Assembly: GCA_038329865.1 (NCBI GenBank)
Contig: JBBQNK010000010.1
Span: forward strand, 1-64,000
From: JANMES01 sp038329865
Lineage (GTDB): Bacteria; Planctomycetota; Phycisphaerae; Tepidisphaerales; Tepidisphaeraceae
Direction of reading: 5' to 3'
Length of the DNA stretch: 64,000 nucleotides
The notes under the pieces: model-generated
Told to the model about the DNA's origin: nothing
The model's database searches: none
Seen by the model: only the letters and a program-made list of their open reading frames with translations
Part shown: positions 49,380-57,541 of the stretch, piece after piece
Layout: the number at the start of each line of letters is the position of its first letter
How positions within the stretch are numbered: position 1 is the stretch's first letter
Translations under genes and position numbers: made by a program

Positions 49380-50195
49380 ATGAAACTGGCCATCCTCTAC
49401 ACCTCGCACCGGCAGTGGGAAGAGCTGGATTTCGCGCCGGCCTTTTACGAGCGCACGACCAGGCTGCGCGGCCAGTTCGATCTCCTCTTCCACTGCAACA
49501 ATCCCGCGATCAACGAAACCGAGTTGCGCGCCAAGCTCGAAAAAATCCCCGCGAAAAGTCTGTTCGTCCGCGTCGCACCGTCCAAAAACCTCGGCGGCTA
49601 CGTTTACGGCCAGTTCGAAGCGATGAGCGACACGTGGGACCATGTCGATCTTACGCAGTGGGATTGGATCATCCACCTCCACCCCGATCTTTTCATCGCC
49701 GACGAGAACAAGCTGCTCGCTGCCATCGAGGCGGCCGACAAGGCGGGGGCCCAAGTGTTGGTTTCGCACGTGTTCGGCCTGTGGCAGCCGGCGTTCGCTA
49801 GCGACTGCTTCGCCTTTAAACCCGTGCCGGCGATGCGGGCCGCGTTCGACGGGTACAGGCCGCTGCTCGCCACGCCAACGCGCGTGCCGACGGAGACGCT
49901 GCTGTTCATCGAGATTCACCGCGCCGGCGTCAAGTATTTCATCTCCGACCGGTTTCTCCACGGGCATTACCACCGCGAGATCGACCGTTGGGGCATTTGG
50001 CACGAACACGACCTTCGACGCGTGGCGGCGTATCTTCGCAAGCCCTCATCCCGCTGGTGGTACACCGTCGGCTATTCGCTGCGGTTCCCACTGCAATTGG
50101 GGCGGATCCTGGCGGATTGGATCAGGCGGAAGATCTACAAACGTCCGCAGGACGGCCTGCCGCAACTGCTCAGCCGCATCGAGCCGCCGGAGTGA
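49380..50195 (+). CDS. Glycan-locus protein, glycosyltransferase-like (copy 2)
   Basis: A 271-residue tandem paralogue of 48539-49354, of identical length. It shares the first twenty residues, WDWIIHLHPDLFIADE, FFIEIH/LFIEIH and HGHYHREIDRWGIWHEHD. Segments between differ considerably (GTRLRGQFDLLFHCNN-type against KLEADVLFHCNN), so the copies have diverged except for these blocks. It is separated from copy 1 by 25 bases and from the next GT4 gene by 6. The two proteins may add similar sugars one after another, or form a dimer. Confidence 0.65.
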   Translation: MKLAILYTSHRQWEELDFAPAFYERTTRLRGQFDLLFHCNNPAINETELRAKLEKIPAKSLFVRVAPSKNLGGYVYGQFEAMSDTWDHVDLTQWDWIIHLHPDLFIADENKLLAAIEAADKAGAQVLVSHVFGLWQPAFASDCFAFKPVPAMRAAFDGYRPLLATPTRVPTETLLFIEIHRAGVKYFISDRFLHGHYHREIDRWGIWHEHDLRRVAAYLRKPSSRWWYTVGYSLRFPLQLGRILADWIRRKIYKRPQDGLPQLLSRIEPPE

Positions 50196-50201
50196 CGCTC
50201 C

Positions 50202-51431
50202 ATGACGATTCTCTTCCTCACGCCGCGCGATCCGCGAGAAGTGCCGCTCCTCTGGGCCGGCACCGCCATGAGCATGCTCCGCGGATTTGAAACGGCCGGC
50301 CATCGCGTGCACGTCGTCACCGTGCAGCACCCCGGCGGCGATTTCTACACCGCGCTGCGTTACCGCTGGTACCGGTACGTTCGCAATCAGATGTATTTTC
50401 GCGATTCCGATCCGATCAATCTGTGGTTCCTCCGCCGCACTGTGCGCAAGGCCAGTCGCGGCGTGAAGTACGACGCGGTGTTCGCGTGGCTGCCGTGGAT
50501 GTCGCTGCTGGCCGAGACCGACAAGCCGCGGCTCTTCTGGTACGACACGACGTACGTGCAGACCCAGCCGCTCTATTTTCCGAACATCTGCAAAGCCTCG
50601 CACGAGCAGTCGCTGAAGCTAGACCGCCAAGCCGCCCGCACCGCCGCAGCGGCGGTGTATTCTTCCGAATGGAGCCGGCAGGCGGCGATCGATCTGCTCG
50701 GCGTTAATCCCGCCAAGGCGTTTGCCGTGCCGTTCGGGCCGAACTTCTCGCAGTTGCCCGAGGCCGATGTCGTTCGTGACGCGATTCAATCGCGATTGAG
50801 CCGGATGCAGAATGCTCAAGAACCGCTCCGCCTGCTCTTCGTCGGTATCGGCTGGGAACGCAAAGGCGGCGACACGGCGCTCGCGGTCCTTCGCCGGCTG
50901 CTTCAACTCAACGTGCCGGCACGGCTGACAGTGATCGGCTCCACGCCGGAAATTCCCGCGGACTTATCGCCGCACGTAGAACTCGTCGGACGGCTTAACA
51001 AGGAAAATCCCGAGCAACGCCGCACGCTGCAGCAGCAGTACCTGCAGAGCGATTGGTTCATCATGACCTCGCGCGCGGATTCGTGGGGAATCGTTTACTG
51101 CGAAGCGATGGCCCACGGCCTGCCGAGCATCGCCACGCGCACCGGCGGCGTGGGAGAGATCGTCCGCACCGGCGTGACCGGCGAATTGTTCGAGTGGTCG
51201 CCCGATGTCGCCGAGCAGATCGCGACGACCCTCGTGGCGTACCGCGGCGATCCCGATCGCTACCGCCGCCTTTGCGAAACCAGCCGGCAGGCGTACGAAA
51301 CCGTGTATAACTGGCCCGCGGCATCGGCGAGGTTCAACGAGATTTTGCTGAGCGCCGCCGGCGTCTCGGGCAGCGAGAGCGTTTCGAATGATGAACCCCG
51401 CGAAGGCGCAAGCGAGCAGCCTGGCGGATAG
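50202..51431 (+). CDS. GT4-family glycosyltransferase
   Basis: A 409-residue GT-B-fold enzyme. The N-terminal domain starts TILFLTPRDPREVPLLWAG, and the C-terminal donor domain has LLFVGIGWERKGGDTAL (about 207-223) and DSWGIVYCEAMAHGLPSIA (about 290-308), where the E-x7-E motif of the family reads D-x7-E. It transfers a sugar from a nucleotide donor with retention. Its last 12 codons (DEPREGASEQPGG) and the stop are encoded by a family G inverted repeat (51398-51459), so the natural C terminus has been replaced. The enzyme core is complete. Confidence 0.87.
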   Translation: MTILFLTPRDPREVPLLWAGTAMSMLRGFETAGHRVHVVTVQHPGGDFYTALRYRWYRYVRNQMYFRDSDPINLWFLRRTVRKASRGVKYDAVFAWLPWMSLLAETDKPRLFWYDTTYVQTQPLYFPNICKASHEQSLKLDRQAARTAAAAVYSSEWSRQAAIDLLGVNPAKAFAVPFGPNFSQLPEADVVRDAIQSRLSRMQNAQEPLRLLFVGIGWERKGGDTALAVLRRLLQLNVPARLTVIGSTPEIPADLSPHVELVGRLNKENPEQRRTLQQQYLQSDWFIMTSRADSWGIVYCEAMAHGLPSIATRTGGVGEIVRTGVTGELFEWSPDVAEQIATTLVAYRGDPDRYRRLCETSRQAYETVYNWPAASARFNEILLSAAGVSGSESVSNDEPREGASEQPGG

Positions 51432-51459
51432 CGCAGGCTGTTCGCTTGCGCCTTCGCGG
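51398..51459. repeat. Inverted repeat, family G
   Basis: CCGCGAAGGCGCAAGCGAGC and CGCTTGCGCCTTCGCGG arms, with CAGCCTG / CAGGCTG inside and a 10-base loop. The outer arms match the perfect palindrome at 14697-14740. It overlaps the 3' end of the GT4 gene. Confidence 0.92.
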
Positions 51460-51505
51460 AGAAAATTCGACAGTTTTTCGAGACAATGCTCAGCAGGAAA
51501 GCGAA

Positions 51506-52411
51506 ATGATCCGCAGGATTTTCAACTCGATCGCCTTCCGGGCGAAGTTCGCCTACCGCCGCCGGCTGCATAATCGACTGCGCGAGCAGGTGCTGCGCCT
51601 GCCCGCGCCGACGGCGCCGGACAAGCCCGATGCCGGGTTTGAAATGCTTTCGTTCGCCGGGATCGAGCAGCTGGAATTGATGCGACAGAGCTTCTGGTCG
51701 ATCGGCGCGAGCTGGCCGGTGCTGCCGGCGCTGCGGATTGTATCCGACGGTTCGATCGACCCGGCGGAACTCAAGTCGGCGATGGCGTGGTGGCCGCGGC
51801 CGGTGACGGCCGAGCGGTGGGAGGCGGTCGCGCAGCGCCACGCCGATCGCGGCCGGCCGGAACTGGCGGCGCTGGCGGAGAAAAACAAGCTCGGCCGAAA
51901 GCTCGCCGCCGTGCTCGATGCCGGCCTGATCACGCCGACGCTCTTCGGCGATACCGACTTGCTCTGGTTCCGCGGCCCCCCGCCGCTGCCGAGCCCCGGC
52001 AGCGCGCCGGTTCTCAAGATGGCCGGCGACATTCGCCCCAGCTTCGACCCGGCGATTTTTCACCACGCCGGCGCCGATGCTTTCGCCCAGCCGCCGTTCC
52101 TGAATTCCGGGGCGTGCTTTATTTCCGGCGATGTCTATACCGCCGCCGGCCTCGGCCCCATCGCGCAATGGGCGAGCCAGCACGATCAATACTTCACCGA
52201 GCAGACGCTGCTGATCTACGCCTGCAAACAACTCGGCGGCGACGCGTGGCCGATCGATCAGATTTACCTGAACACCGACGACGCCGTCCGCTCGCGCGCC
52301 GAGCGGCAATACCTGCAGACGGCGTTCGCGCGCCACTACGTCGGCGACGTGCGACACTGGTTCTGGCGCGACGTGCTGGCGCTTCGGCAGGCGAAGGGGC
52401 ACGCCGGCTGA
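51506..52411 (+). CDS. Putative glycosyltransferase with D-T-D motif
   Basis: A 301-residue protein. The N terminus is basic (MIRRIFNSIAFRAKFAYRRR). A GT-A-like nucleotide-sugar core shows LKSAMAWWPRP, PTLFGDTDLLWFRGP (about 148-162, D-x-D analogue) and PFLNSGACFISGD (about 203-215). This pattern (D-x-D, then 'NSG.i') is also in 53372-54268 and suggests a related, unnamed class. The start is ATG 51506 with AGGA 9 bases before it. It follows the GT4 gene after the family G repeat. Sugar donor and acceptor unknown. Confidence 0.68.
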   Translation: MIRRIFNSIAFRAKFAYRRRLHNRLREQVLRLPAPTAPDKPDAGFEMLSFAGIEQLELMRQSFWSIGASWPVLPALRIVSDGSIDPAELKSAMAWWPRPVTAERWEAVAQRHADRGRPELAALAEKNKLGRKLAAVLDAGLITPTLFGDTDLLWFRGPPPLPSPGSAPVLKMAGDIRPSFDPAIFHHAGADAFAQPPFLNSGACFISGDVYTAAGLGPIAQWASQHDQYFTEQTLLIYACKQLGGDAWPIDQIYLNTDDAVRSRAERQYLQTAFARHYVGDVRHWFWRDVLALRQAKGHAG

Positions 52412-52464
52412 TCGTTTTGGAGCGATCGCCGATTATGCTAGGGCAGATCGACTTGAAGGTTGTC

Positions 52465-52539
52465 GTCATCCTGAGGTGCTCCGAAGGATCTAGCTGACTT
52501 GCCGTGGAAGCTAGATCCTTCGGAGTGCCTCAGGATGAC
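52465..52539. repeat. Inverted repeat, family B
   Basis: GTCATCCTGAGGTGCTCCGA and TCGGAGTGCCTCAGGATGAC are exact reverse complements, followed inwards by AGGATCTAGC / GCTAGATCCT. The change T to C / A to G occurs in both arms, keeping the pairing. Confidence 0.95.
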
Positions 52540-52625
52540 GATAACTCAGGTCTTGCGAGACAAGTGCTGTTGAAATCGAGCTTGCCCATGCCCCTGGGCT
52601 TGCGTTGGCTTTTTTGGAGATCATC

Positions 52626-53375
52626 GTGGCTGGATTACTAGGAAATCGAGCGAGAGTCGCGCTGCAGAAGCTCGCGCACCGCACCGGCCATCGTATCGAG
52701 CGCATCGATCAACCGCCGGCGAACCCGCTGAATATTCTTGATCTGGCGATCGCGCACCTCATGCTCGCGCGCGGCCCGCAACTGACGTTCGTACAGATCG
52801 GCGCGAACGACGGCACGATGGACGACCCGATCGAGCCGTACGTCCGCAAGTTCGGCTGGCAGGGCCTGCTCGTCGAGCCGCAGCCGGACGCGTTCGCCGA
52901 TCTCGTGAATCACTACGCCGGGCAGGCGGGGCTGCAATTTGAAAATTCCGCGCTTGCGAAAACCGATGGCACACTGCCGCTCTACGTCGTCCGCCGCGGC
53001 GACGATTTGCCGGCCATCTGCAGCGGGATGGCGTCGTTCAATCGCGATGTGATCGTCGCCCACCGCGGCATGTTTCCGCAGATCGAATCACGCATCGATG
53101 AAATCAGCGTGCCGACGCTTTGCGTCGCCTCGCTACTGGCGAAGCACCCGCTCGCGACGATCGATTTGTTGCAGGTGGACACCGAGGGGTTCGACTTCGA
53201 AGTGCTAAAGCTGTTCGATCTTTCGACGCGGAAAATCCCGCTCGTTCATTTCGAGCACCGGCATCTTTCGCGCAACGATAAGTACGACTGCTTCGATCAC
53301 CTCGCCCGCCTCGGCTACCGCCTGCAGATGGCCGGCGACAACGCTGTGGCATACCTGCAGACGGAGGCCGCTTGA
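52626..53375 (+). CDS. FkbM-family methyltransferase
   Basis: A 249-residue AdoMet-dependent methyltransferase. The cofactor site is LTFVQIGANDGTMDDP (about 54-69), then GLLVEPQPDAF, and the FkbM signature LLQVDTEGFDFEVLKLFD (about 178-195). HFEHRHLSRNDKYDCFDHL near the end parallels the gene at 45833, so the two are close paralogues. GTG 52626 was chosen because TGGAG lies 6 bases upstream; the frame opens at a TTG at 52605. It probably methylates a sugar of the exported glycan. The next gene overlaps by 4 bases. Confidence 0.87.
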   Translation: MAGLLGNRARVALQKLAHRTGHRIERIDQPPANPLNILDLAIAHLMLARGPQLTFVQIGANDGTMDDPIEPYVRKFGWQGLLVEPQPDAFADLVNHYAGQAGLQFENSALAKTDGTLPLYVVRRGDDLPAICSGMASFNRDVIVAHRGMFPQIESRIDEISVPTLCVASLLAKHPLATIDLLQVDTEGFDFEVLKLFDLSTRKIPLVHFEHRHLSRNDKYDCFDHLARLGYRLQMAGDNAVAYLQTEAA

Positions 53376-54268
53376 AGGGCGATCCGCCGTACGTGCTGGC
53401 GTTCAATTGCTGGGGGAAGCCGATCTTCGCGCAAGAGGTGGCGTTCTGCGTCCGCAGCGCGCTCTACTGGCTTGGCGATCGCGCGGGCGAGGTTCGCATC
53501 GTGGTTTATACCGATGACGCCGCGCCGCTGGCCCGATTGCCGGTGGAGCCGATCGTCATCTCCTCTGAGCAACTCGCCGCGTGGCGCGGGCCGGCGGATT
53601 ATTTCGCGCGGACGAAGATTTTGATCCTGGCCGACCTGCTGCAGCGCTTCGGCAAGCCGACGCTGCTGATCGATTCCGATACTTACTTCATTAAAAGCCC
53701 GCTCGCGCTCTTTGGCCGACTGCGGCCGGGCGCGACGCTCATGCACGTATGGGAAAGCGTTCTGCGGTACTCGCCCGATCCGGATTATTCGTCGATCGCC
53801 GCGAAGCTCAACGCCGCGCCCTTTAAAGACCGAGCCGGCCAACTCGATCCGGTTTCCGCCGACATGCCCTCGTGGAACTCCGGCGTGCTCGGCATTCATC
53901 CGGCCGACGCGCCGCTGCTGGCGGACGTGCTGCACACCTGCGACGAGATGCTCCGCATCACCGGCGTTCGCACCGCCGAGCAACTGGCGTTCGCGCACGT
54001 TTTTGCGCGGCGCACGAAGCTTCGCCCCGCCTGGGACGCCGTATACCATTACTTCACCTGGCGGCTGCGGGCGGATTATTTCGTGAAGGTGCTGCCGAAG
54101 ATCATGGAAGATTTGCAGGCCATCCCGCCGGCCGAGCAGAATGCGTGGCTCTACGCTCGCCGGCCGCGCTGCCGGTTCCGGCGGCGCGTGCGGGTGAACG
54201 CGGAGCACGCCCTGCGCCGGCTCGGCTTCCTGAAGAGCAAAATGGTTTTCACCAGCGAGAGTTTCTAA
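53372..54268 (+). CDS. Putative GT-A glycosyltransferase
   Basis: A 298-residue protein starting with TTG at 53372, overlapping the FkbM stop (TTGA). Near the N terminus AFNCWGKPIFAQEVAFCVRSAL and VYTDD are typical of a nucleotide-sugar-binding fold; the D-x-D motif is LLIDSDTYFIKSP (about 108-120), and MPSWNSGVLGIHPAD (about 168-182) follows. The C terminus is strongly basic (RRPRCRFRRRVRVN), suggesting membrane association. It resembles 51506-52411 in layout. I infer a cytoplasmic sugar transferase of unknown specificity. Confidence 0.7.
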   Translation: MKGDPPYVLAFNCWGKPIFAQEVAFCVRSALYWLGDRAGEVRIVVYTDDAAPLARLPVEPIVISSEQLAAWRGPADYFARTKILILADLLQRFGKPTLLIDSDTYFIKSPLALFGRLRPGATLMHVWESVLRYSPDPDYSSIAAKLNAAPFKDRAGQLDPVSADMPSWNSGVLGIHPADAPLLADVLHTCDEMLRITGVRTAEQLAFAHVFARRTKLRPAWDAVYHYFTWRLRADYFVKVLPKIMEDLQAIPPAEQNAWLYARRPRCRFRRRVRVNAEHALRRLGFLKSKMVFTSESF

Positions 54269-54271
54269 TCC

Positions 54272-55315
54272 ATGCGTTTCCACGGCCTCATGCTCCTGCG
54301 CGACGATGAAGACATCATCGCGCAGAATCTCACCCACCTGCTCACGTGGATCGACACGCTCCACGTGCTCGACCTCGGCAGCACCGATGCGACGTGGGAG
54401 ATCGTGCAGGATTTCGCCAAGCGCGACGCACGCATCGTGCCGTTCATGCATCGGCCGATCTTGTACGACGACAATCTGCGGTCGTTCATCTTCCACCACA
54501 ACCGGCAGAAATTTTCGCCGGGCGACTGGGTGATGAAGATCGATGCTGACGAGTTCTATCACGTCCCGCCGCCGGAGTTTGTCCGGGAGCACCTGCGCCT
54601 CGGCGAGACGGCGGTGCATTTGCTCTGGTACTACTTTCGACTGACCAAGCCGGAGGTGGCGGCGTACGAATCCGGCGCGATCGACATCGCGACAGATCGC
54701 CAGCGGCCGATCGAGCAGCGGCGGCGGTTTTATCAGATCGCCAAGTACGCCGAGCCGCGCATGTTCAAGTACCGCCGGGCGATGCAGTGGCCGAGCGATA
54801 CCAGCTTTCCATTCAACGCCGGGTTCGTCGCCCGCGAGCGAATCCCCATCCGCCACTACCCTCACCGCGACCCGGCCCAGATGGCTCGCCGCTACGAACT
54901 GCGCTCGGCGATGATGAAGCTCAAAGCCCACGCCGGCGGGCACTGGAAACTCGACGACTGGCATAAGGACGTGGTCGACCCGGCCGCTACCGGTAACGCG
55001 AAAAAGGTGGAAGGCGTTTCGACCATGTCCGGCCTCGACATCGATCAGGTCTACGAATGGCAGCCCGGCACGCCGCTGAAGGAGGTGCATCCGCTCGATC
55101 ACCTGCCGAGCGCGAAGACGCGCCTCGCGCAACGGCTGATCCACCCGCTAATGTTGCCGCTGCTCGATTCGCGCCGGCGGCGGTACGATCCGTCGCATCA
55201 GCCGACTTATATTGACGAGACCACAGTCGACCGCAGAGTTGATACGAATGCGGGCGCCGCAGACAGCGCGCGGAACGACGCCGCAGTCGACGCCGGAGCC
55301 AAAGAGCCGACATGA
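54272..55315 (+). CDS. GT2-like glycosyltransferase
   Basis: A 347-residue protein of the 'Glyco_tranf_2_4' type: LMLLRDDEDIIAQNLTHLL at the start, VLDLGSTDATWEIVQDF, then the metal motif WVMKIDADEFYHVPP (about 87-101). The mid-part has EPRMFKYRRAMQWP and RIPIRHYPHRDPAQMARRY, conserved in this subgroup. The last ~50 residues are low-complexity (TNAGAADSARNDAAVDAGA) and probably disordered. It begins 3 bases after the previous stop and overlaps the next start by 4. Donor sugar unknown. Confidence 0.78.
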   Translation: MRFHGLMLLRDDEDIIAQNLTHLLTWIDTLHVLDLGSTDATWEIVQDFAKRDARIVPFMHRPILYDDNLRSFIFHHNRQKFSPGDWVMKIDADEFYHVPPPEFVREHLRLGETAVHLLWYYFRLTKPEVAAYESGAIDIATDRQRPIEQRRRFYQIAKYAEPRMFKYRRAMQWPSDTSFPFNAGFVARERIPIRHYPHRDPAQMARRYELRSAMMKLKAHAGGHWKLDDWHKDVVDPAATGNAKKVEGVSTMSGLDIDQVYEWQPGTPLKEVHPLDHLPSAKTRLAQRLIHPLMLPLLDSRRRRYDPSHQPTYIDETTVDRRVDTNAGAADSARNDAAVDAGAKEPT

Positions 55316-56214
55316 GCGTTTCGATCGTCATCCCCACGCGCAACCGCAAGGAGATGCTCCGCCGGGCGATCGCGTCGTGCTACGCGCTCGACCTGCCAGT
55401 GGAAGTGATCGTGATGATCGACGGCTCCACCGACGGCACGGCCGACATGGTCCGCCAGGAATTCCCCGCGGCCGTCGTGCAATCCTCGTCCGAAGCGCTC
55501 GGCCCGTGCGTGCAGCGCAACCGCGGCGCGGCGCTGGCCACCGGCGAATTCCTCGTCACGCTCGATGACGACTGCGAATTCGTCTCGCCGGCCACCCTCA
55601 GCCAGACGCTGCCGCTGTTCGATCGCCCGAGCATCGCCGCCGTCACGCTGCCGTTCATCAACGTGCTGCAGAACGCCGCGATCGACAGCGCCGCGCCGGG
55701 CAAGGAGGGCGTGTTCCTCACCGCGTTCTACTACGGCGGGATGATCGCCTTCCGCCGCGAGATTTACCTGAAGCTGGGCGGATATCGCGAGGCGTTTTTC
55801 ATGAACGTCGAAGAGCCGGATTTGGCGATCCGGCTGATGGACAGCGGCTACGTCATCCGCCTCGGCACCGCGGGCGCCATCCATCACCACGAGTCGGCCG
55901 TTCGCGACAGCCCGGGGATTCGCCGGCTCGCGCCGCGCAATCACATTCTTTTCACGTGGTTCAACGTGCCGTTCCCGTACCTGACCGGCCAACTCGCATG
56001 GACGAATCTGCTCGCGCTCCGGTATGCTCTGCGGACGAACTTTCTGCTCCTCACCCTGAAAGGAATATGCAGCGGATACGGCCAACTGCTCGCGAATTTC
56101 TCCGCGCGCAAACCGGTAAAGCGGCCGGTCTATCGCTTGTGGAAGCGTATGCGAAGGCGCGGCGCGTTGCGGCTGGAAGAAGTCGACGTGCCGCTGGTGA
56201 CGCGGCGAGCTTGA
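55312..56214 (+). CDS. GT2-family glycosyltransferase
   Basis: A 300-residue inverting GT-A enzyme. Features are SVSIVIPTRNRKEML at the N terminus, VIVMIDGSTDGTADM, and the metal-binding LVTLDDDCEF (about 82-91, D-D-D), then GGYREAFFMNVEEPDLAIRL with the likely catalytic acid (about 157-176). The C-terminal part contains amphipathic and hydrophobic stretches (FPYLTGQLAWTNLLALRYAL) that may contact the membrane. The gene at 56446 is a paralogue with the same order of motifs. It ends the tightly packed run of genes. Confidence 0.87.
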   Translation: MSVSIVIPTRNRKEMLRRAIASCYALDLPVEVIVMIDGSTDGTADMVRQEFPAAVVQSSSEALGPCVQRNRGAALATGEFLVTLDDDCEFVSPATLSQTLPLFDRPSIAAVTLPFINVLQNAAIDSAAPGKEGVFLTAFYYGGMIAFRREIYLKLGGYREAFFMNVEEPDLAIRLMDSGYVIRLGTAGAIHHHESAVRDSPGIRRLAPRNHILFTWFNVPFPYLTGQLAWTNLLALRYALRTNFLLLTLKGICSGYGQLLANFSARKPVKRPVYRLWKRMRRRGALRLEEVDVPLVTRRA

Positions 56215-56236
56215 GGCGGCAGACGGGCAAGCATTT

Positions 56237-56308
56237 GTAGGGCAGGTTTCAACCTGCCGTTTCGCTTTTGGGCAAAGAACACAACGGCAGGTTAAAACCT
56301 GCCCTACT
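56237..56308. repeat. Inverted repeat, family E
   Basis: GTAGGGCAGGTTTCAACCTG and CAGGTTAAAACCTGCCCTAC arms with the same inner palindromes as at 27429-27499. The left arms of the two copies are identical. It directly precedes a family B element. Confidence 0.93.
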
Positions 56309-56338
56309 AAAACTTCAAGGCAGAGCACGCGCAGGTTC

Positions 56339-56413
56339 GTCATCCTGAGGTATTCCGAAGGATCTGGCGTCCATGTCAGGTCAGCCAGATCCTTCGGAAT
56401 ACCTAAGGATGAC
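56339..56413. repeat. Inverted repeat, family B
   Basis: GTCATCCTGAGGTATTCCGA and TCGGAATACCTAAGGATGAC arms with AGGATCTGG / CCAGATCCT and GCGTCCATG in the centre. A compensating change (GGTATTCC / GGAATACC) keeps most of the stem. Confidence 0.93.
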
Positions 56414-56445
56414 GGCTCTTGCGTGCCGGGTTTCGGGCTTTCACG

Positions 56446-57357
56446 ATGACAATTCCCAATCAATCCTCCACCGTGGTCATCACCACGAAGAACCGCAAGG
56501 CCGATCTGGCGATCGCGCTCCGCTCGGCTGTCAGTCAATCGGCTAATCCCGAAGTGATCGTGATCGACGACGGCTCGACCGACGGCACGGCCGACATGGT
56601 TCGGGCGGAGTTTTCGAGCGTCAAATTGCACCGGTTTGAAACGTCCAGGGGTTACATCGTCCAGCGCGACTTCGCCGCGACGGTGGCGACCGGCGAAATC
56701 ATCTTTTCAATCGACGATGACGCTGCCTTCTCATCGCCGGGCGTGATTGAGCAGACACTCGCGGAGTTTTCTTCGCCGCGCATCGGAGCCGTCGCGATTC
56801 CTTACATCAACGTGAACGGCGATGGCATCACGCGGTTCACCGCGCCGCAGCCAACCGGGATTTTTCTTGTTCCGTCGTTCGTCGGCACGGCCCACGCGGT
56901 GCGGCGCGATCTGTTTCTCAAACTCGGCGGCTGTCGCGAGCAGCTCGTCCACCAGGGCGAAGAATCCGATTTCTGTCTCCGCCTGCTCGCGGCCGGCTAT
57001 GGCGTAGCGCTGGGGCGGAGCGATCCGATCCACCACTTCGAGTCCCCCAACCGCGACTCCCGCCGCATGGCCCTTTTCGGCCGTCGGAACGACATTCTCT
57101 TCGGCTGGCATAACGTGCCGCTGATCGACCTGCCCGCAAGATGGCTCCGCGCAACGGCCGGCGGGCTGGCGTTCGGGCTGAAGAAACATCGGCTGTTCTG
57201 GATGACGCAGGGATTGGCGTGGGGCTATCTCAGCTCAGCGAAACTTTTCGGAAAGCGCTCACCGGTGGATCGGCAGGCGTACAAACTGTTCCGGAAACTT
57301 GTAGCGGCGGGGTCGCTGCCGATGAGTGAAGTCGAGCCGAAACTCAAATCAATCTAG
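56446..57357 (+). CDS. GT2-family glycosyltransferase
   Basis: A 303-residue paralogue of 55312-56214. It has STVVITTKNRKADL, VIVIDDGSTDGTADM, IIFSIDDDAAF (metal motif, about 90-100), GGCREQLVHQGEESDFCLRL (likely catalytic acid) and 'RNDILFGWHNVPLIDLPARW'. The start at ATG 56446 lies 33 bases after the family B repeat; the open frame extends into that repeat. The repeats at 56237 and 56339 seem to have been inserted between two genes that arose by duplication. It converges with the minus-strand genes from 57542. Confidence 0.87.
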   Translation: MTIPNQSSTVVITTKNRKADLAIALRSAVSQSANPEVIVIDDGSTDGTADMVRAEFSSVKLHRFETSRGYIVQRDFAATVATGEIIFSIDDDAAFSSPGVIEQTLAEFSSPRIGAVAIPYINVNGDGITRFTAPQPTGIFLVPSFVGTAHAVRRDLFLKLGGCREQLVHQGEESDFCLRLLAAGYGVALGRSDPIHHFESPNRDSRRMALFGRRNDILFGWHNVPLIDLPARWLRATAGGLAFGLKKHRLFWMTQGLAWGYLSSAKLFGKRSPVDRQAYKLFRKLVAAGSLPMSEVEPKLKSI

Positions 57358-57426
57358 ACAAACCTATTTATGTCATCCTGAGAGCGTGTTTGAGAAATCC
57401 TTCGGCACAGAAAAATGCCGAACGTC

Positions 57427-57508
57427 GTCATCCCGAGGTACTCCGAGGGATCTCGATATTCGAACGATTTTCGATATACCGAGATCCCTCGGAGTACCTC
57501 GGGATGAC
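57427..57508. repeat. Inverted repeat, family B, with a partial arm before it
   Basis: GTCATCCCGAGGTACTCCGA and TCGGAGTACCTCGGGATGAC are exact reverse complements, with GGGATCTCG / CGAGATCCC inside. A broken arm (GTCATCCTGAGAGCG ... AATCCTTCGG) precedes it at 57373. It lies between convergent genes. Confidence 0.93.
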
Positions 57509-57541
57509 GCGATATGGGTATTGGCGTGAGTTGATGATTCT

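Noticed and set aside
33932..57508. CRISPR array made of the GTCATCCTGAGG repeats
   Set aside because: The units are inverted pairs scattered kilobases apart, not regularly spaced direct repeats, and there are no cas genes.
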